Shown: positions 54,041-64,000 of the stretch, in pieces
How positions within the stretch are numbered: the stretch's first letter is position 1
Layout of the letters: every line of letters begins with the position of its first letter
Assembly (NCBI RefSeq): GCF_003131185.1
Contig: NZ_QFFU01000002.1
Span: 417,233-481,232 of the forward strand
Reading direction: 5' to 3'
Length of the DNA: 64,000 nt
Source of the DNA: Pseudomonas ovata
GTDB lineage: Bacteria; Pseudomonadota; Gammaproteobacteria; Pseudomonadales; Pseudomonadaceae
Made by a program: the position numbers and the translations under genes
Notes under the pieces: model-generated
What the model was told of the DNA's origin: nothing
Databases searched by the model: none
The model's input: only the letters and a program-made list of their open reading frames with translations

Positions 54041-54376
54041 TTAGAGCACTGTGATGGCTCCTGCGGAACCGACGCGTTGCCAAGGTAAGCCGAGCACCAA
54101 GGCTTGAAGTTGCTCGGCATCCAACTCAACCTCAGAGCCGTGCCGCACGCCCGGCCAAAAGAAACGTCCTTGATTCAAGCGCCGGGCTGCAAGCCAAATC
54201 CCCACGCCGTCATGCACCAACACTTTCATACGATTGGCGCGGCGGTTGGCGAACAGATAAGCGCAGTGCGGCTTCGCCGCACCGAACACCGCAACAACTC
54301 GCGCCAGCGCAGTTTCAGTGCCGGCGCGCATGTCCATGGGCTCGGTGGCGAGCCAGATGGAGTCGATGCGGATCAT
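54041..54376 (-). CDS. tnpB: IS66 accessory protein TnpB
   Basis: A 111-residue IS66 Orf2-type protein: MIRIDSIWLATEPMDMRAGT, CAYLFANRRANRMKVLVHDG, GIWLAARRLNQGRFFWPG. The start at 54376 overlaps the tnpA stop by four bases (ATGA), which sets it against a longer in-frame extension. It is needed for IS66 transposition; its biochemistry is not known. Confidence 0.92.
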   Translation of the reverse strand: MIRIDSIWLATEPMDMRAGTETALARVVAVFGAAKPHCAYLFANRRANRMKVLVHDGVGIWLAARRLNQGRFFWPGVRHGSEVELDAEQLQALVLGLPWQRVGSAGAITVL

Positions 54377-54705
54377 CGCAGCAGGTCTCGCAGGAAAGCA
54401 GAACACGCCGCTGCATTTTCTGCCGGCCAACTCACCACGACTACGCCTTTTGAATGCGGCACTTCGATTCGGATCGTGGCAGGAAGGGCCTGATGTATCG
54501 GCACCGGCGACGATGTCTTGACCGGGATAAAGGCGGTTTGAAGTGTCAGGTTTTTCTGCGCATGCACGCGTATCCATTTATGGACGAGGTTGGCGTTGAG
54601 GTTGTGGGTCAACGCGACATTGGCGATTGAGGTGTCAGGCTGAGCGCATTCGGCGATGACCTGGGCCTTGAAGGACTTGGAATAGGAACGGCGTTCTTGT
54701 GGCAT
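54373..54705 (-). CDS. tnpA: IS66 accessory protein TnpA
   Basis: A 110-residue protein with a helix-turn-helix of transposase_8 type: PQERRSYSKSFKAQVIAECA, NVALTHNLNANLVHKWIR, and a C-terminal IRIEVPHSKGVVVVSWP. The ATG at 54705 is used; a GTG twelve codons upstream is possible. It is the first gene of the element's transcript. Confidence 0.88.
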   Translation of the reverse strand: MPQERRSYSKSFKAQVIAECAQPDTSIANVALTHNLNANLVHKWIRVHAQKNLTLQTAFIPVKTSSPVPIHQALPATIRIEVPHSKGVVVVSWPAENAAACSAFLRDLLR

Positions 54706-54730
54706 AGGCGTCCGCTTAAAAAGGCTAGAA

Positions 54731-54762
54731 ATGGTGTCCACTTAAATTTAGGTGGACACCAT
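54731..54762. repeat. subterminal palindrome in the IS66 right end
   Basis: ATGGTGTCCAC faces GTGGACACCAT with a ten-base A/T-rich centre, just upstream of tnpA. It may be a transposase-binding or promoter element. A partial copy (GCGATGGTGTC) follows at 54771. Confidence 0.5.
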
Positions 54763-54784
54763 CGCCTTAAGCGATGGTGTCAGG

Positions 54785-54808
54785 AAGGTGTGTTGCCCGG
54801 ACGGTTAC
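54785..54808. repeat. IS66 right inverted repeat
   Basis: Its reverse complement starts GTAACCGTCCGGGC then AACACACCTT, matching the left end at 20 of 24 positions. Confidence 0.85.
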
Positions 54809-55164
54809 TCATCAGCGATAGCTAATGCATGATCAACTTCTGTCAGCCACTGGGAAAGCTTCGCATAGTAGGAGTCGAACCGGTGGCAGCGAAATCGTTT
54901 GAGGAGATCGTCCACCGCACGGTGCAGGGTCGGGGCGTGTAGGTTCCAAAGACCACCAAAGCGCACGCCCGCGCTTGCCGGCCACACGAGTTCAGACCAC
55001 AACAAGCGGCGTTTGATTTCAAAGCTTGGAAGCGTTTCAGGGGCTATGTGGTACTGCTGACCACCGACGATTACGACGACGCGATCGCTCTCGACTAGAA
55101 GGCGCCAGCGCGCAGATCCGGTTAACAAGCGCCCGAGCCTTGATGGCGTCCATTCCAAAAACAT
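54805..55164 (-). pseudogene. N-terminal fragment of a HelD/UvrD-like helicase, truncated by IS66
   Basis: About 118 native residues: MFLEWTPSRLGRLLTGSARW, VVVIVGGQQYHIAPETL, RRLLWSELVWPASAGVRFGG, HRAVDDLLKRFRCHRFDSYY. The pattern resembles the N-terminal non-helicase domain of DNA helicase IV (HelD)-type UvrD proteins, which precedes the ATPase. The last codon and the TAA stop come from the IS66 terminal repeat, so the gene has lost its motor. The family assignment is by eye and moderate. Confidence 0.5.
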
Positions 55165-55711
55165 GCAGAATCCCTACGCCTAAAAATTTCGACATTCTAG
55201 CCCAATGTTAAGCGTCTTCGGGTTGACCTTTACGCGCGCAAAGCAAGTGACTGCTTGATCGTTGGACACCCTCAGCATCCGCCGCTGGTGATTAAAGGTT
55301 TAAACGCGAGCGAGCCAGAGGGACGATCAGCCAGCGTTTTGTATTAGATTGGGCGGCCTGGAACAGGTTGAAGCCGTGCCAGGAATTGGAGATGCCCACA
55401 GGATGAAGAGGTAAGAGTACATTTGTGCTCTTGCCGATATTTCGATGCCAAGTGCTACGATCCTCACGGCAGCGTCCCTTGAACATGCTGAGCCGATTTA
55501 GAGCCTCTGTTATGTCGTCAAATCTTACACCTCGTAGGTCTATCGCTCGCTAGCGCCTGCAATCTTGGGAAACCGTCTGGAAGGGAATTTGAATAGCCTG
55601 GACTAGCCCCCCGCGGATAGACTGATACTCACGTCGGCCACCCCGCGCGCTCTGCTAAGGGACGTAGCCAGCTTCATCACTTCGCGGAAAAGTCTTCAAG
55701 GAAGAAACTAG
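55165..55711. other. 547-base stretch before the defence cluster
   Basis: A 64-codon minus-strand ORF at 55292-55486 (ending LIVPLARSRLNL) has no family I recognise and could be a decayed fragment. The rest shows no convincing gene. The promoter of the HamA-like gene should lie in its last 150 bases. Confidence 0.4.
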
Positions 55712-56491
55712 ATGGTGCAGTTCAACGATTGGTGCGATTGCGCTGATGAGCCTGTTGGGAACCACTTTCGCAGAGTGCTGACGGGTCAGACAGCCAACCG
55801 TCAGACAGGGGTTGATGCGACAGCCTCTGTCATCCCAGGACATTACGCTTCAGAAGAACGCATAGCACGAGCACTTGCACGTCTTGGTAAGCCGGCCACA
55901 GCTGAGTTAATTGAGGGTAAGCTTCCAACATCCAAGCAGATCCGGTCAGGTGACCTCGGCGAGATCTATGCGACGGAGTGGATTGATACGCAGAGCGGCG
56001 GCTTTCGCGCTTTGATCAAAAGACTTCGCTGGAAAGACCACCGGAACATGGCGATGCGAGGCGATGACGTCATTGGCATGTTGGAGGATCCTGCCACACA
56101 TCGACTGATCTTCATCAAGGCAGAAGCGAAGAGTCGGGCCAAACTCACAAACAAAGTGCTAACGGAGGCTCGCCAAGGCCTTGATAAGGACGGTGGTCTG
56201 CCTTCTGCTCACGCGCTCGCGTTCATCGCCGAGCGCTTGCTGGAATTGGGCAACGAACAGCTGGCGGATGCTATTGATGACGCTCAGCTTATCGACGGCA
56301 TACAGCCTAAGGACGTTCGACATCTGCTTTTTACCTTTTCAGGCAATGCGCCAGAAGCGCTTCTGACCGCAGCTTTAAAAAGCTATCCCGGGGCCATCCA
56401 ACAGTGGGCCATAGGCTTGCATGTGGATGAGCACCCCCTCTTCGTTGCCGCTGTCTATGATCAGGTGATCGCTAATGCCAACAACACCTGA
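55712..56491 (+). CDS. hamA: HamA-like DUF1837 nuclease of a Hachiman-type defence system
   Basis: A 259-residue protein of the DUF1837/HamA type. Landmarks are RSGDLGEIYATEWIDTQSGG, RLRWKDHRNMAMRGDDVIG and the nuclease-like motif FIKAEAKSRAKL. The acidic and basic pair falls at E138 and K140; from memory these are the same positions mutated in the characterised E. coli HamA. HamA is the DNase partner that HamB releases when it senses damaged or phage DNA. The ATG has AAGGA upstream. The helicase gene overlaps its 3' end by 17 bases, so the two are tightly coupled. Confidence 0.85.
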   Translation: MVQFNDWCDCADEPVGNHFRRVLTGQTANRQTGVDATASVIPGHYASEERIARALARLGKPATAELIEGKLPTSKQIRSGDLGEIYATEWIDTQSGGFRALIKRLRWKDHRNMAMRGDDVIGMLEDPATHRLIFIKAEAKSRAKLTNKVLTEARQGLDKDGGLPSAHALAFIAERLLELGNEQLADAIDDAQLIDGIQPKDVRHLLFTFSGNAPEALLTAALKSYPGAIQQWAIGLHVDEHPLFVAAVYDQVIANANNT

Positions 56492-59400
56492 AGCAATCGT
56501 CGCGAGTATTGCCGAAGCGGCAACCGCAGGTTTCCGCGGCCGTCTCATCGCGCGAGGCCAAGCAAGAGCAATTATCTGGCGTGACGGGGTGCTTCCCCCC
56601 GATGCCCCTGAGTTCGCGCCACAGCTTAGCTATGACCTGCACTCATACGGCTACTCCCTACTCGGCCTTGGGTTGCGCTTGCGAGATCTTCAGGGCGACT
56701 CAGCCCAGGCTCGCACTGCGTTCGAACAAGCGGCGACTGCTCTTGAAGCCGTAATCGCCAAAGGCAATCCCGGAGAAATAGATCGAGACTTTCACTTTGT
56801 CATGACGGCCGCGAGCTACCACCTAGCGCACCTCTCAGCTAGGGCCTACTCGTTGCTTCAAGCTGTAGTAACGGAAAATAATTTCACATTACCAGAGCGA
56901 GCACTCGCTTTGCTCATGAGACGCAACCTCCAAGAGCTTCGCACGATGGTCTTCGACTATCGTGCATCTGGGCAGGGTAGCGACGCGGCCATCGCCGCCG
57001 AAATTAAGGGAACCCTGGACAGGTTGGAGGCCGCAGAAGAACTATCGGAGGACAGTGATGACTTCCTTTTCGAAAGTCTCGACACCGCATTGACGGATAC
57101 TTTCATGGCGGGGATGGCGCTTTTCATATCCGCGCTTGAACGAGGTGAAGAAGTACTGGTTACGCAAGCGAAGGATCGGCTTGGAACTGGCCTCGCCATT
57201 TCCAGTGAAATGAACATGCTTCCCCAGTGGTGGGCGTACCGAATTGCGATTCATTTGATCACAGACCTGTGGTCTAACACTTTCCACATCAATGTACCGC
57301 CTCAACCCACCGGAGGAGAGGCAGCCGACTGGCCACAGCTCCGTGAGCTGTTCATTGCCCTACTGCACCAGCGACCTCGTGCTGAGCTTGATCTTTGGCC
57401 CTCACAAATCGATGCTGCCCACCGAGCATCTGATCAAACTGACGATCTCGTGGTTTCGCTCCCGACCAGCGCGGGGAAAACCCGAATCGCAGAGCTTTGC
57501 ATCCTTCGGTGCCTGGCTGCCGGCAAGCGTGTCGCGTTTATCACTCCATTACGGGCGCTTTCCGCTCAGACTGAGGTTACTCTGCAGAGAAGCTTTGGGC
57601 CTCTTGGTAAAACGATCTCTGCGCTTTACGGCAGCATTGGCGTCAGCGGCATTGATGAGGACTCAATCAGAGGCCGAAACATCATCGTCGCAACACCAGA
57701 GAAAATAGACTTTGCCCTGCGCAATGACCCAGACCTCCTGAACGACGTCGGCCTGCTGGTTTTCGATGAAGGCCACATGATAGGTCTCAACGAACGTGAA
57801 GTACGCTACGAAGTACAAATCCAACGCTTGCTGCGTCGTGCAGACGCGGATCAACGCCGAATTGTGTGTCTATCGGCAATCCTTCCAGATGGCGATCAGT
57901 TGGAAGACTTTTCTAACTGGCTGCGCAAAGATCACCCAGGCGATCTGATCAAAAACGATTGGCGCCCTACCCGGCTTCGGTTCGGTGAAGTCACTTGGAA
58001 TGCCACCAACTCCACCGCCCGTCTCAGTCTGCGCGTTGGTGATGAGCGCCCTTGGGTGCAACGTTATCTAGAGGGGAGCGTTCCCCCAGCCTGGGTGCGG
58101 CCAAAACGCCGCCGGACGAAGATTTTTCCTAATGATCAACGCGAACTCTGCCTTGCTACAGCTTGGCGCCTTATTGATGATGGGCAAACTGTACTCATCT
58201 TCTGCCCACAACGAAGCAGCGTCGAACCTTATGCGGATGTGATTATTGATCTCTACGAGCGCGAAGCTCTCCGATCTCTTCTTGAGGTTGATCCCGCCAA
58301 GCTGAGGACTGCCATCGCACTTGGCGAAGAATGGCTCGGAGCGGAGAGCTCAATCCTGAAATGCCTGCGCCTGGGTGTTGCGCTGCATCACGGGGCGTTG
58401 CCTACGGCGTATCGCAAGGAGGTTGAGCGCTTGCTTCGCGAAGGTGTCCTCAGGGTCACAATATCCTCACCTACCCTAGCGCAAGGCTTAAATTTGTCTG
58501 CCACCGCAGTGGTGATGCATTCCTTGCACCGATCGGGCGAGCGAATTGATATTTCTGAATTCAAGAATGTTATTGGTCGGGCAGGACGAGCTTACGTCGA
58601 TGTCGAAGGTATGGTGCTTTTCCCCATCTTCGACAAGGCAGGACAGCGACGAAAAAATTGGGAAGCATTGATCAGTGACCTAGGCGCCCGCAACATGGAA
58701 AGCGGACTAGTCCAGCTTGTTGGCACGCTGCTAGTGCGCATGTCGAGAAAAATTGGGGGCGACATTGACGCGTTAGTCGAGTACGTCGCCAACAATGCAA
58801 TGGCGTGGAGCTTTCCTGAGCTTGACTCAGAGAAGCCTGAGGAAAGCCAGGTTGCTCGGGCCGACTGGGAACGACATGTGGCCACTCTCGACACAGCCGT
58901 CCTGAGTTTGATTGGCGGAAGTGACGTTGACGACAGCAACATTGAGTCTGCACTTGACGATATCCTTCAATCCTCGCTATGGCATCGCCGATTACTTCGT
59001 TGTGATGAAAACACTCAGAACGCGTTGAAAGCAGGCCTGAGGTCACGTGCCACGCTGATTTGGAGCCAAACTAGCTCCGTCCAGCGTCGAGGCTACTTTC
59101 TGGCAGGTATCGGGCTGGCCACAGGCAAGACTCTTGACGCGTTGGCAGAGGAGCTCAATCTATTGCTGGTGACGGCGAACGCGGGAATAATCCAGGATGA
59201 TGAAAGCGTTGCAATCGAGGCTCTTACTGCTATTGCTCAACACGTGTTTTCCTTTTATCCCTTCATGCCCGACGCGCTACCTGCAAACTGGCAGGACATT
59301 CTAAAGCGATGGCTGCAAGGTCGAGCAATAACCAGCCATTCTGCTGATGAAGCCTCAGAAACCCTGAGATTTATAGAGAACGGCCTTGTCTATCGCCTGC

Positions 59401-59993
59401 CTTGGGCAATGGAGGCGATCCGAGTCCGGGCAGAAGCTAACGATGATACGGTCGTTGAACTACCTCTCGATAATTTTGAGCTTGGCTTGGCCGTCGCAGC
59501 AGTTGAAACTGGAACGCTGAACCGGGCAGCGGCACTATTGATTCAAGCGGGCTTCAGCTCAAGGATGGCTGCCATCAAGGCCGTCACTGATACCGGAGCC
59601 ACATTCGATACAAGTGATGAGCTCCGGAGCTGGCTTCTTTCAGAAGAGGTGACACAGCTAAACGTTTCGCCCAATTGGCCGACCGCCGAAACGAGGAACA
59701 TCTGGCTCGACTTCATGGGTAGTTTCGAGCCGCGTGAGAGTCACACGTGGGCCAAACGTTCTTATTGGGGAAAGGTCAACTGGCTGGACGCCTCACCACC
59801 TCCAAGTACCCCACTTCAGCTGTACGAACATGCAGGAAAAGCGCAAGTATTAGCGGTTGACGGCGCACTCCTAGGGACTCTGCAAAATTCGATGAATCCC
59901 GCCCGGAGGGGATTGCTGCGCGTCAACGTTGGCCAAGACACGAGCACGATCGACATCATTTATCTGGGCCCACAGGACTTGACTGGCGTATAG
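56475..59993 (+). CDS. hamB: HamB-like superfamily 2 helicase of a Hachiman-type defence system
   Basis: A 1172-residue protein. Residues 1-310 are helical. The helicase core follows with Walker A PTSAGKTRIAE (about 331-341), ITPLRALSAQ, ATPEKID, Walker B as DEGH instead of DEAH (about 429), LSAILP, LIFCPQR, SSPTLAQGLNLSA and the arginine-finger motif NVIGRAGRAYVDVEG (about 697). A long C-terminal helical and beta region follows. It fits the Ski2-like HamB helicases. Coupled to HamA by overlap. A Lhr/Brr2-like helicase is the alternative but would not sit on DUF1837. Confidence 0.85.
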   Translation: MPTTPEAIVASIAEAATAGFRGRLIARGQARAIIWRDGVLPPDAPEFAPQLSYDLHSYGYSLLGLGLRLRDLQGDSAQARTAFEQAATALEAVIAKGNPGEIDRDFHFVMTAASYHLAHLSARAYSLLQAVVTENNFTLPERALALLMRRNLQELRTMVFDYRASGQGSDAAIAAEIKGTLDRLEAAEELSEDSDDFLFESLDTALTDTFMAGMALFISALERGEEVLVTQAKDRLGTGLAISSEMNMLPQWWAYRIAIHLITDLWSNTFHINVPPQPTGGEAADWPQLRELFIALLHQRPRAELDLWPSQIDAAHRASDQTDDLVVSLPTSAGKTRIAELCILRCLAAGKRVAFITPLRALSAQTEVTLQRSFGPLGKTISALYGSIGVSGIDEDSIRGRNIIVATPEKIDFALRNDPDLLNDVGLLVFDEGHMIGLNEREVRYEVQIQRLLRRADADQRRIVCLSAILPDGDQLEDFSNWLRKDHPGDLIKNDWRPTRLRFGEVTWNATNSTARLSLRVGDERPWVQRYLEGSVPPAWVRPKRRRTKIFPNDQRELCLATAWRLIDDGQTVLIFCPQRSSVEPYADVIIDLYEREALRSLLEVDPAKLRTAIALGEEWLGAESSILKCLRLGVALHHGALPTAYRKEVERLLREGVLRVTISSPTLAQGLNLSATAVVMHSLHRSGERIDISEFKNVIGRAGRAYVDVEGMVLFPIFDKAGQRRKNWEALISDLGARNMESGLVQLVGTLLVRMSRKIGGDIDALVEYVANNAMAWSFPELDSEKPEESQVARADWERHVATLDTAVLSLIGGSDVDDSNIESALDDILQSSLWHRRLLRCDENTQNALKAGLRSRATLIWSQTSSVQRRGYFLAGIGLATGKTLDALAEELNLLLVTANAGIIQDDESVAIEALTAIAQHVFSFYPFMPDALPANWQDILKRWLQGRAITSHSADEASETLRFIENGLVYRLPWAMEAIRVRAEANDDTVVELPLDNFELGLAVAAVETGTLNRAAALLIQAGFSSRMAAIKAVTDTGATFDTSDELRSWLLSEEVTQLNVSPNWPTAETRNIWLDFMGSFEPRESHTWAKRSYWGKVNWLDASPPPSTPLQLYEHAGKAQVLAVDGALLGTLQNSMNPARRGLLRVNVGQDTSTIDIIYLGPQDLTGV

Positions 59994-60246
59994 GTAGTTT
60001 GGGATTTGCCCCGTAGCTCGCTGCGCATGACCTGCCGCTCCTGTCCAAGGATGTCCGAGTGCACAGTGGAAACTTGGCGTACTCCAATGGCCAAACTGGC
60101 AGCTCAATCAGGATCCAAAATGGCCATCTGCCACTGGTCACGGTAATATGCATGAGCCGCCGCGCAGTAGCCTCGGATTCACCATCCCCCGAACGTCCTC
60201 ATGGCAACAATAATGAGGTGTGCTTCGGGCACCCGCTAGGTTAGCC
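59994..60246. other. 253-base gap between the two defence operons
   Basis: A 61-codon plus-strand ORF at 60059-60244 has no recognisable features. I see no strong hairpin. The gap may carry the promoter of the ABC-3C operon, or the operon may be read through from hamB. Confidence 0.4.
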
Positions 60247-61432
60247 ATGCAGTCAACAATCGATTTTGAAGCCCGAAAGCTCTTCGAAGCCATCAAGTAC
60301 CAGATCCATGTCGCCATCGAGTACTGTCATAAGCTCGACGATGATCAATCTCTCTGGATCGAGGTATTCGGCGATGTTGCCGTCGATAGGGAGGGCGCCA
60401 TAGAGGTCAAGATGTGGGAAGACGACCTCACCGACGGGCACACCAATTTCTGGAACACCCTGCATAACTGGCTCAAGCCGGCGTTCGATCATGAGCGGTT
60501 TGAGGAGTTAATCCTGCTGACGACGCAAAGCTTCGGTAGTAGATCAACGCTGAGTCAATGGAACGAAAGCGACCCATCCCAGCGCCTAGGTCTGCTGACC
60601 TCCATCGACGCGGTGATAGGCAAGCGCAAGTCACGTAAGCAGGAGTTGAAGCCGCCCGCTGACGGCACTCCGCCCATGCGAGGTAAGCTTACTTCGCAAC
60701 GACAAGCTGTCTTAAGCAAAGAGACACGAGAGTCTCTCCTCGCCGTAATTCCCAAGATTCGAATTCTGCCAGAGCAGCAAAACCTGGCCGCCCTTATCGC
60801 GGCGTATAAAAAAGAGAAGCTGGGCGGCATCAACCCCAACCGGAAAGACGATTACGTCAATGACCTGTTCGGCTTCATGATGGACGCCAGCCGTATCGAC
60901 CAGGGCTGGGAAATCAAAGGGCGTGAGTTCAACGCCAAGCTCCAGGAGCTTACAAAACGGCACATGGTGGGCCCGGTAACATTCCCCGCTATCAACACCG
61001 AACTAATTAGCCGTCAGGCGGCTGAGCCTCACCTGCGAAGCCGGCGGTTTGCCCGCAAGCTGATCGAGATCGGGGCGGAGAAACATTTATCGCGCGCCAC
61101 CTTGAATTGCTTGAGGCGCACGAGCACGTCTCAGGGATGATCCGGGACTGCTCTGTCAGCCCAGATGACATTTCACGTTACCAGCACAATCATCACGAGG
61201 CTGCTTTTTGGGCGAGAGATTCGGCCATGGAAAACCTCGACTCAAATTCCGACAGGTCGAAGAAGCTGGCGGCTTCCCGCCAGTTCTTCTCGCAGAGCTG
61301 CGCCGTCCCAGTCACTCCCCTGTGTAGTTTTCAGGACACTCCTCAAACCTTTCGAAACGGCATCTATCACTTGCTGGCGGATGAGGAGCCTGGCACCCGA
61401 GATGAAGAATTTCATTGGAGGCTATGGGACGA

Positions 61433-61436
<4 letters not shown>
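60247..61436 (+). pseudogene. ABC-3C effector component with a nuclease-like domain, frameshifted
   Basis: The first frame gives 297 residues: MQSTIDFEARKLFEAIKYQI, then FGDVAVDREGAIEVKMWEDD, a GD...EVK pattern of PD-(D/E)XK-type nucleases, then a helical region, ending in non-family residues at 61140. The next frame picks up at about 61083 (FIARHLELLEAHEHVSG) and runs to a proper C-terminus FRNGIYHLLADEEPGT...RLWDE at 61436. One extra A in GAGAAACATT (61078-61087) would join them into about 396 residues, the expected size. The stop overlaps the next start (ATGA). Either inactivated, a sequencing error, or a -1 slippage site. Confidence 0.65.
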
Positions 61437-63927
<2,491 letters not shown>

Positions 63928-64000
63928 TGCTGCCGCCAAGCGCCTGAACTCCCTCGGTGAGCGATATTTCAAGGCGCTGTGTGGATGCTGCTCGTTGTAA
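63928..64000. other. window end, no gene seen
   Basis: The last 73 bases after the ATPase stop show no start codon with a supported reading frame. They contain GCCGCCAAGCGCCTGAACTC, which may belong to a feature outside the window. Confidence 0.3.

Larger units (their letters stand above)
52402..54808. mobile_element. IS66-family insertion sequence, 2407 bases
   Basis: The terminal inverted repeats are imperfect (20 of the first 24 positions match) and begin GTAA, as in IS66 elements. The minus strand carries the usual three genes tnpA, tnpB and tnpC. The eight bases outside each end differ (CGATCAGT and TCATCAGC), so there is no intact target duplication. Both flanking genes are truncated at the element, which points to a deletion or recombination at this site. 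Confidence 0.9.

Noticed and set aside
52394..54816. Target-site duplication of the IS66 element
   Set aside because: The flanking octamers CGATCAGT and TCATCAGC share only a central ATCAG; five of eight is not a duplication.
55292..55486. 64-codon minus-strand ORF
   Set aside because: No ribosome-binding site, no family resemblance and an isolated position; left as part of an unassigned gap.

Overview
The window looks like a Pseudomonas chromosome, probably from the fluorescens/putida side of the genus. The evidence is high-GC coding sequence, MocR/GntR-aminotransferase and LysR regulators, a DUF1652 protein, a YdiJ-type flavoprotein, a GTAGGAGCGCGC-type palindromic REP pair and a tRNA-Gln(UUG). 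All assignments come from reading translated sequence and motifs; no database search was possible.

Region 1 (1-33.3 kb) reads as ordinary chromosome. It opens with a UDP-glucose dehydrogenase cut by the window edge, then two small lipoproteins, a DUF1883 protein, AlkB, an alpha/beta hydrolase, an amino-acid-synthesis (DUF1185) protein divergent from a MocR regulator, a phosphodiesterase-like metalloenzyme and a membrane diguanylate cyclase. Next is an aryl-aldehyde/aryl-alcohol dehydrogenase operon with an outer-membrane MetA-type channel and its sigma-54 activator (9.1-14.6 kb), with a -24/-12 promoter and an upstream palindrome in front. A RES/Xre toxin-antitoxin pair, tRNA-Gln, a GH15 protein, a Gfo/Idh/MocA oxidoreductase, YdiJ with a divergent LysR, a polysaccharide deacetylase, a histidine phosphatase, a polyamine-type binding protein, a MocR-like regulator next to an uncharacterised PP-loop ATPase, a quinone-oxidoreductase-like MDR and another LysR follow.

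Region 2 (33.4-52.4 kb) is an accessory catabolic island. Its left edge is a broken tyrosine-integrase N-terminus joined to the broken C-terminus of a sugar isomerase. The minus strand carries a carbohydrate porin, a ribose-type ABC importer, a remnant of a second binding protein, a FucP-like permease, an inositol-2-dehydrogenase-like enzyme and an IolE-like TIM-barrel protein. The plus strand carries an NTF2-like protein, maleylacetate reductase, hydroxyquinol-type intradiol dioxygenase, a Dabb protein, an SDR, a second Gfo/Idh/MocA enzyme, a second IolE-like paralogue, a second NTF2-like protein and a truncated flavin monooxygenase, with two LysR genes. Sugar/cyclitol uptake and oxidation genes interleaved with the lower hydroxyquinol pathway suggest that a cyclitol or a sugar-aromatic conjugate is channelled to hydroxyquinol, maleylacetate and 3-oxoadipate. 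This is inference.

Region 3 (52.4-55.2 kb) is an IS66-family element with a frameshifted tnpC. It lies exactly between two unrelated truncated genes and has no target duplication, so it marks a deletion or rearrangement junction.

Region 4 (55.7-63.9 kb) is a defence cluster: a Hachiman-like HamA (DUF1837, E138/K140) and HamB helicase pair, followed by a translationally coupled three-component SMC-like ABC (ABC-3C) operon. That operon has a PD-(D/E)XK-like effector broken by a one-base frameshift, a middle component and a DUF3732 ATPase.
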